Assembly: GCF_013177315.1 (NCBI RefSeq)
Contig: NZ_CP053661.1
Span: 1,116,001 to 1,180,000, forward strand
DNA length: 64,000 bases
Direction of reading: 5' to 3'
DNA from: Thermoleptolyngbya sichuanensis A183
GTDB lineage: Bacteria > Cyanobacteriota > Cyanobacteriia > Elainellales > Elainellaceae
Made by a program: the position numbers and the translations under genes. The notes under the pieces are model-generated. The model made no database searches. It saw only the letters and a program-made list of their open reading frames with translations, and was not told the DNA's origin. Positions 1 to 7,973 of this stretch are shown here, one piece after another. Position 1 is the stretch's first letter, and each line of letters starts with the position of its first letter.

Positions 1-510
1 GTCACCGACGACAGGAATAGCACTGGGCACGCCGGACACGATCTTGACCGCCCAATAGCCGACCTGATCCCAAGGCAGCGAATAGCCCGTCACGCCGAAG
101 GAGACAGTAATGACTGCCAGAATTACGCCCGTTACCCAGGTCAGCTCACGGGGCTTCTTGAAGCCGCCCGTCAGATAAACCCGGAAGACGTGCAGGATCA
201 TCATCAGCACCATCATGCTGGCAGACCAGCGATGGATCGAGCGGATGAGCCAGCCAAAGTTCACCTCAGTCATCAGGTACTGAATCGAGGAGAACGCCTC
301 AGTCACAGTGGGTTTGTAATAAAAGGTCATTGCAAACCCGGTGGCGAACTGAATGATGAAACAGGTCAGGGTGATGCCACCGAGACAGTAGAAGATATTG
401 ACGTGGGGAGGAACGTACTTAGTGCTGATATCGTCGGCGATCGCCTGGATTTCCAGCCGCTCCTGAAACCACTGGTACGCTTTCGAGTCAGTTACCTGCT
501 TTGTAAACAT
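1..510 (-). CDS. petB: Cytochrome b6 of the cytochrome b6f complex (5' part only)
   Basis: This is the N-terminal 170 residues of cytochrome b6, the membrane haem protein of the photosynthetic and respiratory b6f complex in the thylakoid; the remainder lies beyond the window edge. It reads from the ATG at 510 to base 1 without a stop. The haem b ligand histidines are visible as H93 and H107 (SIHRWSASM and MILHVFRVY), and C42 in IFYCLGG is the expected covalent attachment site of haem c(n). Membrane helices around residues 39-60 and 97-112 and the [12 protein letters not shown] loop are typical of the family, whose usual length is about 222 residues. It diverges from ctpA, an arrangement expected in cyanobacteria, across 276 bp with no other gene. 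Identification is secure. Confidence 0.97.
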   Translation of the reverse strand, partial: MFTKQVTDSKAYQWFQERLEIQAIADDISTKYVPPHVNIFYCLGGITLTCFIIQFATGFAMTFYYKPTVTEAFSSIQYLMTEVNFGWLIRSIHRWSASMMVLMMILHVFRVYLTGGFKKPRELTWVTGVILAVITVSFGVTGYSLPWDQVGYWAVKIVSGVPSAIPVVGD

Positions 511-786
511 GAAGCAAGAATTCCAAAAGAGAGATGTATTGCCATTTCTAAAGAATGTAACATAGCTGCTCATCAGATTTCACGCTGTAACCAAGATCCG
601 GCACAGGTTTCGTTCAACTTTTTGGGCGGCGCTGCAATTTTACAGAGAAGTGATAAAGACTGCGGCTTCTGCTACGATGGCTGGTTAACTCGAAGGGAGC
701 AGGCTTGGGGCGATCGCCGCCGATCCTTTCAGAATAGGTACGCCTGAGATAGCCGCCAGTCTGAGTAGAACGTTAAGATATGTTTT

Positions 787-2070
787 ATGAAGCAACATCG
801 ATTAAAGCGCCTGGGGTTAGAACGCCAGGGATTAAAGCGACTACTTGGGTTTGTGCTGGTTTGGCTCTTCACGGGGTTGATGGCGTTGCAGGTGAATACT
901 CCGCCCGCTTATGCCTTTACCGAGGAGCAAAAGCTGCTGAATGAAGTGTGGCGGATTGTCGATCGGGCCTACGTAGACAGCACCTTTAATAACCAGAACT
1001 GGTGGCTGGTGCGCCAGAAGGTGCTGAAGCAGGCTCCCACCAACCGAGAGGATACCTATGCCGCGATTCAGCAAATGCTGGCAGGGCTGGACGACCCCTA
1101 TACGCGCCTGCTGAAGCCGGATCAGTATCGCAGTCTGCAAACCAATACGTCTGGCGAACTGAGCGGTGTGGGGCTGCAAATTGCCCAAGACCCCGACACG
1201 GGTGATCTGCGCGTGATTACGCCGATTGAGGGTTCCCCCGCAGACCGGGCTGGCCTGCAACCGCGCGATCGCATCTTGAAGATCGATGGCGAGGTAACTG
1301 CGAACCTAACCTTGGACGAAGCCGCCGAGCGGATGCGTGGCCCAGCGGGAAGCCGTGTGGTGCTAACGATTGGGCGCGATGAAAGCCCGAAAAGCTGGGA
1401 GGTGGAACTGGTGCGCGATCGCATCACCATCAACCCGGTCTACGCCGAACTGCGGCCCCAGCCCGACGGAACCCAGGTGGGCTACATTCGCCTCACCCAG
1501 TTCAGTGCCAATGCCGCAGAAGAGGTGGCCCATGCGATCGCCCGTCTAGAAAAACAGGATGCCAACGCCTACATTTTGGACTTGCGGAATAATCCTGGCG
1601 GCTTGCTGCAAGCGGGGATCGACATTGCGCGGCTGTGGCTGCGGGACGGCACCATTGTCTACACGGTCAACCGCGACGGCATTCAGGATAGCTTTGAGGC
1701 CCTGTCGGAGCCGCTGACGGATGACCCGCTGATCGTGCTGGTGAACCAGGGCACGGCCAGCGCCAGCGAGATTCTGGCGGGCGCACTGCAAGACAACGGA
1801 CGCGCCCAATTGATTGGCGAAAAGACCTTTGGCAAAGGGCTGATTCAATCCCTGTTTGGGCTGTCGGACGGGTCGGGGCTGGCGGTGACCATCGCCCGCT
1901 ACGAAACGCCCAGCCACCGAGACATTAATCGCCTTGGCATCGAACCCGATCGCTCGGTTTCGCTCAACATTACTAGCCGCGAACAGGTCGCTACGGAAGC
2001 CGATGAGCAATATCAGGCGGCAATTGAGGCGCTGACGCAACAGATGGTCGTCGCTGGAGCAGCGGGGTAA
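787..2070 (+). CDS. ctpA: Carboxyl-terminal processing protease CtpA (S41 family)
   Basis: Serine protease of the S41 family. In cyanobacteria it removes the C-terminal extension of the photosystem II D1 precursor on the lumenal side. The 427-residue product has a signal peptide (hydrophobic core about residues 19-35, probable cleavage after AYA43), a PDZ domain around residues 115-200 (SGVGLQI, GSPADRAGLQ) and the protease core. The Ser-Lys dyad is intact: S325 in GTASASE and K350 in TFGKG, with the usual 25-residue spacing. The ATG at 787 gives a complete signal peptide, but no Shine-Dalgarno sequence precedes it. Its position next to petB supports the photosynthetic role. A CtpB/C paralogue cannot be excluded from sequence alone. 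Confidence 0.93.
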   Translation: MKQHRLKRLGLERQGLKRLLGFVLVWLFTGLMALQVNTPPAYAFTEEQKLLNEVWRIVDRAYVDSTFNNQNWWLVRQKVLKQAPTNREDTYAAIQQMLAGLDDPYTRLLKPDQYRSLQTNTSGELSGVGLQIAQDPDTGDLRVITPIEGSPADRAGLQPRDRILKIDGEVTANLTLDEAAERMRGPAGSRVVLTIGRDESPKSWEVELVRDRITINPVYAELRPQPDGTQVGYIRLTQFSANAAEEVAHAIARLEKQDANAYILDLRNNPGGLLQAGIDIARLWLRDGTIVYTVNRDGIQDSFEALSEPLTDDPLIVLVNQGTASASEILAGALQDNGRAQLIGEKTFGKGLIQSLFGLSDGSGLAVTIARYETPSHRDINRLGIEPDRSVSLNITSREQVATEADEQYQAAIEALTQQMVVAGAAG

Positions 2071-2154
2071 GTGGGGATGGCGTATCAGTCCGCCTGTTGG
2101 GAAGAATGAGGGTGAGTGATTCGACAGGGCATCTTGTGCTTGGGGCCTGAATGC

Positions 2155-2199
2155 TCAAGTCCTGACTGCTCAAGTCCTGACTGCTCAAGTCCTGACTGC
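2155..2199. repeat. 15-bp tandem repeat, three copies
   Basis: Three consecutive copies of TCAAGTCCTGACTGC lie in the 159-bp gap between ctpA and the HD-domain gene. The array is one of many short tandem arrays in this window. No coding function is seen. Confidence 0.9.
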
Positions 2200-2229
2200 T
2201 GCCCCGCCCCTTAACCCCCAACCCTATAA

Positions 2230-3468
2230 ATGCCCGGACGTACCTATCACGACCCGCTGCATGGGGCGATCGCCCTCGATCGCGCTGATCCGACGGAGGC
2301 ATTGCTGATTGATCTGATTGACACGCCCGCATTTCAGCGGCTGCGGCGGATTCGCCAGCTGGGCCCCGCCAGCCTGACGTTTCACGGAGCCGAGTCGTCG
2401 CGGTTTACCCATTCGCTGGGCGTGATGGCGATCGCCCGTCGCGCCTTTGACCGTCTGGCCACCCGTCATAGAGAACTCCAGCCCCACCGCGCAGCCGTTC
2501 TCTGTGCGGCGCTGCTGCATGACATCGGGCATGGCCCCTTTAGCCACACCTGCGAAGAGATTTTTGGCAGCCACCACGAACACTGGACGCGGCGGATCTT
2601 GGACGAGTCGGAACCCGTGCGATCGCGGCTGGATGAACACGACCCCGCATTATTGCCCCAACTCTCGCAGATCTATCACAAAACGCATCCACTCCCTGTG
2701 GTGTGGCAACTGGTGACGAGCCAGCTAGACTGCGATCGCCTGGATTACCTGATGCGCGACAGCTACTTCACCGGCGCATCCTACGGGCGGCTCGATCTGG
2801 ATCGAATTCTGATGGCGATGGGCTATGACCCAACCACGCAGCAGTTAGTCGTAGCGAAAAAAGGCATGGCGGCGATCGAGCATTATCTGATTGTCCGCTA
2901 CTTTATGTACGCCCAGATTTATAACCATCCCAAAAATATCGCGGCGACCTGGGGCTTGCAGCAGGCGTTTCGGCGGGCGCGGGAACTGCTGGCGCTGGGC
3001 AAGCTATCGGCCGACGACACCGTGACGGCGTGGCTGCAAGGCGACTGCAACACGTTGCCCCTGGCGCAATATCTCCAGGCAGACGACGGCGTGTTTATCT
3101 ACCATCTGCAACGCTGGCAGCAGCACGACGACCCGGTGCTGGCGGATCTCTGCCGCCGATTTGTGGATCGAGATTTATTCAAAGCAACTGATATTAGCCC
3201 GCTTTCCCCAGAGGCCCACCCAGAGGTTCTAGAGCAGGTGAGGCGATCGCTCTCCCATCGGGGCCTCATTGCTGACTATTACTGCGGCATTCGGGTGGCG
3301 CTGAGCCGGGGCTATACGCTCTATCAGCGGGGCATCAAGCTGCAAACCGAAAACGGACTGCAAGAGCTAAGCGAACTCTCCCCGCTGGTGAAAACGCTGA
3401 CCCAGCCACTCCAGCGGAGCTGGCTGATTCATCCACGAGAGATTGATCTATCCGCTTGGTGGCAATGA
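2230..3468 (+). CDS. HD-domain phosphohydrolase (SAMHD1/dGTPase-like)
   Basis: A 412-residue member of the HD phosphohydrolase superfamily, in the group that includes dNTP triphosphohydrolases and SAMHD1. The metal-binding elements are visible in order: FTHSLGV (first His), the HD pair in LLHDIGHGPFSH, and the downstream Asp in SQLDCDRLDYLMRDS. The N-terminal YHDPLHG and LRRIRQLG motifs are typical of the subfamily. The likely reaction is hydrolysis of a nucleotide phosphate in the cytoplasm, but the substrate cannot be read from sequence. It follows ctpA on the same strand after a gap holding a tandem repeat, so it probably has its own promoter. The ATG at 2230 fits the start of the conserved region. 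Confidence 0.85.
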   Translation: MPGRTYHDPLHGAIALDRADPTEALLIDLIDTPAFQRLRRIRQLGPASLTFHGAESSRFTHSLGVMAIARRAFDRLATRHRELQPHRAAVLCAALLHDIGHGPFSHTCEEIFGSHHEHWTRRILDESEPVRSRLDEHDPALLPQLSQIYHKTHPLPVVWQLVTSQLDCDRLDYLMRDSYFTGASYGRLDLDRILMAMGYDPTTQQLVVAKKGMAAIEHYLIVRYFMYAQIYNHPKNIAATWGLQQAFRRARELLALGKLSADDTVTAWLQGDCNTLPLAQYLQADDGVFIYHLQRWQQHDDPVLADLCRRFVDRDLFKATDISPLSPEAHPEVLEQVRRSLSHRGLIADYYCGIRVALSRGYTLYQRGIKLQTENGLQELSELSPLVKTLTQPLQRSWLIHPREIDLSAWWQ

Positions 3469-3610
3469 TTGTACCGGCTTAAATCACTTGTTGACTGTAA
3501 AAAGGCGATCGCGCATGGGCATTCCCTCGTGCCAGTTTTTTCCCTGCCACCTGAGTTTATGAACTCTTGTAACTTTAAGGGTATGATCGGCAGGATCACT
3601 GGCACGAAGG

Positions 3611-4435
3611 TTGCATCGGGAGGCAAGGACCCTGTTAGGAGTCAAGTTTGGCGCGAAGGTGCGCGGCTATGGGCGAGAAACGCTGGCAGTAGCGCAGCGA
3701 ATTTTGCGGGAACTGGTGCGTCGGGGGCGATCGCTCCTGTTTTGGACGCTGTTTCCAGTCACCATTTTGCTGCTCAACGGCTACCTGCTCACCGAATCTG
3801 GCAATCTCTCCGAAGCAGAAGCCTTCGAGCGCTGTGTGCCTGCGTCGCTGGTGGGCGCGGCCTTGTTCTTTAGCTGTTTGGGCGGCAGCGTGTCCACGGT
3901 GGTCGCAGAGCGCGAGCAGCAGACCCTCAAGCGGCTGTTTATCTCGCCCCTCAGCGGCACATCCTATTTTCTCGGCATTTTTCTGGCGCACACCTACATT
4001 GGGCTGGGGCAAGCGCTGCTAATCTATGCCACCGCCAGCATTATGGGCGCGACGTTTGAGGGTTCGCCGCCGCTGAAGCTGCTGGTGATTTTGCTCAGCA
4101 TTGCCAGCTACGTCGGCGTGGGCTTTATTCTGGGGACGCAGTTTGCCCGCCGCACGGAAGACGTGAATGCGCTGGTGGCGACCTTTGGCGTGCCGCTGCT
4201 AATTTTAGGTGGTGCGTTTGTGCCGACCCAGTTTTTTCCCGATGCGCTGCTAAATCTGGCAGAGTTCAACCCGGTGTTTCACATGATCGAGGCGCTGGAT
4301 GGTGTGTCCGTGGCAGACGGAACCCTGGCTGAAGTGGGGTTGCATCTGCGCTTTCTGGCTGGCTTTGCGATCGCGGTGGTTGCCGGGGGCTGGTTGGCCT
4401 ATCGCCGCATGGTGCGGGTAGAGAGGAGGCTGTAG
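3611..4435 (+). CDS. ABC-2 type transporter permease
   Basis: Integral membrane subunit of an ABC-2 (DrrB-like) exporter, about 274 residues with roughly six hydrophobic segments, among them FWTLFPVTILLLNGYLL, LVGAALFFSCL, LLVILLSIASYVGVGFIL and AGFAIAVVAGGWLAY. The EREQQTLKRLFISPLSG stretch between segments is the family's conserved amphipathic region. The start is uncertain: TTG at 3611 is the first possible one, and a GTG a few codons downstream would also work, since both precede the conserved region. The gene ends 4 bp before the ATPase gene, so the two form an operon and one transporter. The exported substrate is unknown. Confidence 0.85.
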   Translation: MHREARTLLGVKFGAKVRGYGRETLAVAQRILRELVRRGRSLLFWTLFPVTILLLNGYLLTESGNLSEAEAFERCVPASLVGAALFFSCLGGSVSTVVAEREQQTLKRLFISPLSGTSYFLGIFLAHTYIGLGQALLIYATASIMGATFEGSPPLKLLVILLSIASYVGVGFILGTQFARRTEDVNALVATFGVPLLILGGAFVPTQFFPDALLNLAEFNPVFHMIEALDGVSVADGTLAEVGLHLRFLAGFAIAVVAGGWLAYRRMVRVERRL

Positions 4436-4439
4436 CACA

Positions 4440-5411
4440 GTGCTGCATCTAGAAACGCTGACCAAAACCTACGGCGATCGCCCCGTTTTGCAAGATCTGA
4501 CGCTGGACGTTCGTCCCGGCGAGGTATACGGCCTGCTGGGGCCCAACGGTGCGGGCAAAACCACTACCATCAACCTGATTTGCAACCTGCTGCAACCCGA
4601 CAGCGGCCGCATTACGATCGACGGCATTCCTGTCTCGGATGCCACCAAGCGGCTGATTGGCATCGTACCTCAGGAAAACCTGCTGTATCGATCGCTCACC
4701 TGTGCCGAAAATCTAGACTTTTTTGCGCGAATTTATGCCGTCCCTCGGGAAAAGCGGGATCTCCGCATTGCCAACTGTCTAGCGGCCGTAAACCTGCTCG
4801 ACCGCGCCAACTCGCCCGTGGAAACCCTCAGCGGCGGGATGCAGCGGCGGCTGAGTCTGGCGATCGCCCTAGTGCATCAGCCCAGACTCGTGATTTTGGA
4901 TGAACCCACCACCGGCCTCGACATCGAAGCCCGCTATGAACTGTGGGAACTCATCCGTCGTCTGCGCGACCAGGGCATTACCACCCTGCTGACCACCCAC
5001 CTGCTGGAGGAAGCCGAACGCCTCTGCCACCGCATTGGCATTCTCAAAGGCGGCCGCCTGTTGGCAGAGGGAACCCTGGCAGAACTGCGGCACTACGTAC
5101 CAGCCCAGGAGGTGGTGCTGGTGCAAACGACAGAGGAAGAGAGGGCGATCGCCCGCGCCCAGCAACTCGGCTTTCCCTGCCGCCGCTACGGCAACGACCT
5201 CACCTTCTGGCTGCCCGCCTACCTAGACATGCAGGACATCATCGCCTGCTTTGAAGGCATTTCCCTCGATTCAGTCTGTCGGCAACCCGTGGGGCTATCG
5301 CACATCTATATGGAAGTCACCCAGCTCGGCACCGCGCCCGTGAGTTTAGCAGCAGGCGATTCCCCAAAGGATCGCTTCGCGAATCGCCTGCCAGTAGACT
5401 TGTCGCGCTGA
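4440..5411 (+). CDS. ABC transporter ATP-binding protein (DrrA-like)
   Basis: ATPase subunit partnering the permease immediately upstream. Walker A (GPNGAGKTT), the ABC signature (LSGGMQRRLSLA), Walker B with catalytic Glu (LVILDEPTTGLD) and the switch His (LTTHLLEEAE) are all present within about 323 residues. The C-terminal 90 residues after the nucleotide-binding fold are typical of drug- or polysaccharide-type ABC-2 exporters. The start is GTG at 4440, supported by a GAGGAGGC-like ribosome binding site inside the end of the permease gene and by direct continuation into the conserved LETLTKTYG. The substrate cannot be deduced. Confidence 0.92.
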   Translation: MLHLETLTKTYGDRPVLQDLTLDVRPGEVYGLLGPNGAGKTTTINLICNLLQPDSGRITIDGIPVSDATKRLIGIVPQENLLYRSLTCAENLDFFARIYAVPREKRDLRIANCLAAVNLLDRANSPVETLSGGMQRRLSLAIALVHQPRLVILDEPTTGLDIEARYELWELIRRLRDQGITTLLTTHLLEEAERLCHRIGILKGGRLLAEGTLAELRHYVPAQEVVLVQTTEEERAIARAQQLGFPCRRYGNDLTFWLPAYLDMQDIIACFEGISLDSVCRQPVGLSHIYMEVTQLGTAPVSLAAGDSPKDRFANRLPVDLSR

Positions 5412-5419
5412 GCCAGGGA

Positions 5420-5634
5420 AGAGGGAAGAGGGAAGAACGAAGAGAGAAGAACGAAGAAGTTTGTTTTTCGTTTTTGTTAGTGTCCTTAGTTTTTCGCCAC
5501 CTCGATCTGGCAACTGCTGAAACCCTTACAGCATGGTTGTTCTTGATTGGTCATTTTGAGGGTGGCGAATAAATCGGGACACTAACCGTTCTTCGTTTTT
5601 CGTTCTTCGTTTTTCGTTTTTCGTTTTTCCCTTT
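5420..5634. repeat. Complementary GAAGAACGAAG / CTTCGTTCTTC arms
   Basis: Left arm (about 5420-5460) is repeated GGGAAGAACGAAGAG-like DNA. Right arm (about 5587-5633) is repeated CGTTCTTCGTTTTT-like DNA and is largely its reverse complement. The arms enclose the 111-bp element. They lie between converging genes, so a transcript from either side could fold into a long stem and terminate at the T-rich right arm. That role is inferred. A similar purine tract (GAAGAGGGAAGAG) follows mnmG near 22719-22750. Confidence 0.55.
5476..5586. mobile_element. 111-bp inverted-repeat element (MITE-like)
   Basis: A 111-bp segment bounded by GTTAGTGTCC at its left end and the complementary GGACACTAAC at its right end. 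Further in, the repeat continues imperfectly, with TTCGCCACC on the left and GGTGGCGAA on the right. It is non-coding and sits between two convergent genes. No clear target-site duplication was found. It is embedded between purine-rich and pyrimidine-rich arms that are themselves complementary. Confidence 0.65.
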
Positions 5635-7497
5635 TCACCTTGCCGCCTGCTTCTGACTAGTGATCAGCGCGTGGGCGATCGCAAAGTCTTCCTGCGTAAT
5701 GTGTAGCGCACTCGGATCAGGGTTTCCGGCTGCTCGGTGGCGGCGAATGGCTTGTAGGGCGGCTTGGTTGCTCAGCAGCGCCAGGTCTGCGCCGTTCCAG
5801 CCGTCGGTTTGAGCAGCCCAGTGGGATAGCTCGACCTGGGCCAAGGGGCGATCGCCGTTATGTACGGTCAGGATTTCTAGGCGGCTGGCGGCATCTGGCA
5901 GGTCAATCTTGAGCTGAAGATCCAGCCGTCCAGACCGCATCAGCGCTGGGTCGAGGGCTTCGGGTCGATTCGTCGCTGCCACTAGCAGGACGTTGGTGCA
6001 GCCCTGCAAGCCGTCGAGTTCGGTCAACAGTTGACCCACGACGCGATCGCCCACGCCCGAATCGCCCTGAAAACTGCCCCGCACCGGAGCCAGCGTGTCG
6101 ATCTCGTCGATAAACACCACGCAGGGAGCCGCCTGCCGCGCCTTGGCAAACAGTTCCCGGACGGCTTGCTCGGCTGCGCCGACCCATTTGCTCAGGAGTT
6201 CGGGCCCGTTCACCGCAATGAAATTGGCCCGGGCCTGGGTGGCGATCGCCTTTGCCAGCAGGGTTTTCCCCGTCCCCGGCGGACCCCACAGCAGGATGCC
6301 CCTCGGAGCCGTCGCCCCCGTGCGCCGATACAGATCGGGATAGAGTAGTGCGCCCTCGACCGATTCTTGCAGGGTTTGCTTGACGCTCTCTAGCCCGCCG
6401 ATGTCGTCCCAGCGCACGTCTGGCGACTCCACCTCCACTGACCGCAGCACCGAGGGACGAATCTCCTGGGCCGCCTGCAAAAAGTCTGCCTGGGTAATGT
6501 GCAAATCGGCGGGAACCGGGGCGCTGAGGCTGGGCACTTGCCGCCGCAGAGCCAGATAGGCGGCCTTCTGGCACAGCGCCTTCAGATCTGCCCCCACCAA
6601 GCCCACCGAAAGATCGGCGATCGCCCCCAAGTCCACGTTTTGCAAGGGCATGGCGCGAGTCTGGATCTGCAAAATCTCCAGCCGTCCATCGCGGTCGGGC
6701 ACGCGAAACTGCACTTCTCGGTCAAACCGGCCGGGTCGCCGCAGGGCCGGGTCGAGGTGGTCGGGTCGATTCGTCGCCGCCAGCACGATGACTCCCTGCG
6801 ACTTGGCAAAGCCGTCCATCAGGCTCAACAACTGCGCCACCAGCCGCTTTTCCACCTCGCCTTCCACTTTGGCCCGGTCGGGCGCGAGGCTGTCGATTTC
6901 GTCGATAAACACAATGCAGGGCGCAGACTTTGCCGCTTTCTCAAATACGCCCCGCAGCCGCGCCTCCGCCTCACCGTAGTATTTCCCGATCACCTCCGGT
7001 CCAACTAGGGCGATATAGCTCACCCCCAGTTCCTCCGCCAGCGCCCGCGCCGTCAGGGTTTTGCCCGTGCCCGGTGGCCCCACCAGCAGCACGCCCCGCG
7101 TCGGTTCCAGTCCTAGCTTTTGCAGCAGATCAGGGCGCTTTAGCGGCAGTTCCACCTGCTCGCGCAGTTCTCGCAGCACCTCGCTCAGCCCGCCCAGGTC
7201 TTGCAGCGATGCGGTTGGCGCTTCTCCCGGTGCTTCCACGGGCGGCGTGTCGGGGGCAGCATCGGATGCGGCACTGGTTGCGGCATTGGGTGCGGCATTG
7301 GGGCGGACACGGCTGGTTCCAACTCCCGCTCCCCCGGTCGGACTGCCCGTGCGGGGAATGTTGCCCTGGCGCGGAATATTCCCCAGCGGACGGCTATGGA
7401 TCTGCACGTCGGTCTTGAGTTCGCCGCTGGCGGCTTTTTCTTCGAGGGCTTTGGCCAGTTCCAGCAGTTGCTCAAATCCCTTAAACAGGTCGCTCAT
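5635..7497 (-). CDS. Double-AAA ATPase (CDC48/VCP-like)
   Basis: A 620-residue ATPase with two AAA modules, each with its own GPPGTGKT Walker A and [I/V]VFIDEID Walker B, and ATNRP second-region-of-homology motifs. The N-terminal 40 residues are predicted helical, followed by a low-complexity linker rich in Pro, Ala, Gly and Ser (about residues 40-95). There is no recognisable CDC48 N-domain, so substrate or adaptor recognition must differ from that of p97. The family remodels or unfolds protein substrates using ATP. The ATG at 7497 precedes a plausible helix. It diverges from the ArsA-like gene across 476 bp that contain a tandem repeat block. The specific substrate is unknown. Confidence 0.88.
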   Translation of the reverse strand: MSDLFKGFEQLLELAKALEEKAASGELKTDVQIHSRPLGNIPRQGNIPRTGSPTGGAGVGTSRVRPNAAPNAATSAASDAAPDTPPVEAPGEAPTASLQDLGGLSEVLRELREQVELPLKRPDLLQKLGLEPTRGVLLVGPPGTGKTLTARALAEELGVSYIALVGPEVIGKYYGEAEARLRGVFEKAAKSAPCIVFIDEIDSLAPDRAKVEGEVEKRLVAQLLSLMDGFAKSQGVIVLAATNRPDHLDPALRRPGRFDREVQFRVPDRDGRLEILQIQTRAMPLQNVDLGAIADLSVGLVGADLKALCQKAAYLALRRQVPSLSAPVPADLHITQADFLQAAQEIRPSVLRSVEVESPDVRWDDIGGLESVKQTLQESVEGALLYPDLYRRTGATAPRGILLWGPPGTGKTLLAKAIATQARANFIAVNGPELLSKWVGAAEQAVRELFAKARQAAPCVVFIDEIDTLAPVRGSFQGDSGVGDRVVGQLLTELDGLQGCTNVLLVAATNRPEALDPALMRSGRLDLQLKIDLPDAASRLEILTVHNGDRPLAQVELSHWAAQTDGWNGADLALLSNQAALQAIRRHRAAGNPDPSALHITQEDFAIAHALITSQKQAAR

Positions 7498-7605
7498 GGT
7501 TGCGATCGCCCCAATTTGGCGAATGGGTCACGTTTCTTCATTTAGTCATCCCAGCGGATGGGGAACCCTAACGAGAGGGGCGCAAGTGTAATACAGCGTT
7601 ACCTT

Positions 7606-7933
7606 GATCCCCCCTTAGCCCCCCTTAACAAGGGGGGAATCGAGCCGCTCTGGAAGTCCCCCTTATTAAGGGGGATTGAGGGGGATCGGTTCCAATACGA
7701 GGCAGCCTGAGATCCCCCCTAGCCCCCCTTAACAAGGGGGGAATCGAGCCGCTCCGGAGGTTCCCCTTATTAAGGGGGATTGAGGGGATCGGTTCCGATA
7801 CGAGGCAGCTTGAGATCCCCCCTTAGCCCTCCAACAAGGGGGGAATCGAGCCGCTCTGGAGGTTCCCCTTAATAAGGGGGGAAACAAGCCCCTCTGGAAG
7901 TCCCCCTTATTAAAGGGGGATTGAGGGGGATCT
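7606..7933. repeat. Tandem triplicate of a CCCCTTAACAAGGGG-type palindromic repeat
   Basis: Three consecutive units start with GATCCCCCC at 7606, 7711 and 7814 (about 105, 103 and 120 bp). Each holds the palindromes CCCCTTAACAAGGGG and CCCCTTATTAAGGGGG and an ATCGAGCCGCTC core. The third unit is irregular, with an extra internal segment. Single copies of the family occur at 16408-16573, 16924-17072 and 50126-50280. The block fills most of the space between the divergent AAA and ArsA genes. Frames read through it are artefacts. Confidence 0.9.
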
Positions 7934-7973
7934 AGCCTTTCAAACCTAACCCCTGACCCCTCATCGCTGCTAT

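Noticed and set aside
190-747. A 185-codon plus-strand frame at the window start.
   Set aside because: It is antisense to petB, whose reading is unambiguous.
3555-3590. A promoter with TATGAT before the ABC exporter operon.
   Set aside because: No convincing -35 box lies at proper spacing. The -10 match alone is too weak to list.
3469-3873. A 134-codon plus-strand frame after the HD gene.
   Set aside because: It overlaps the ABC permease in another frame and lacks any hydrophobic or family pattern.
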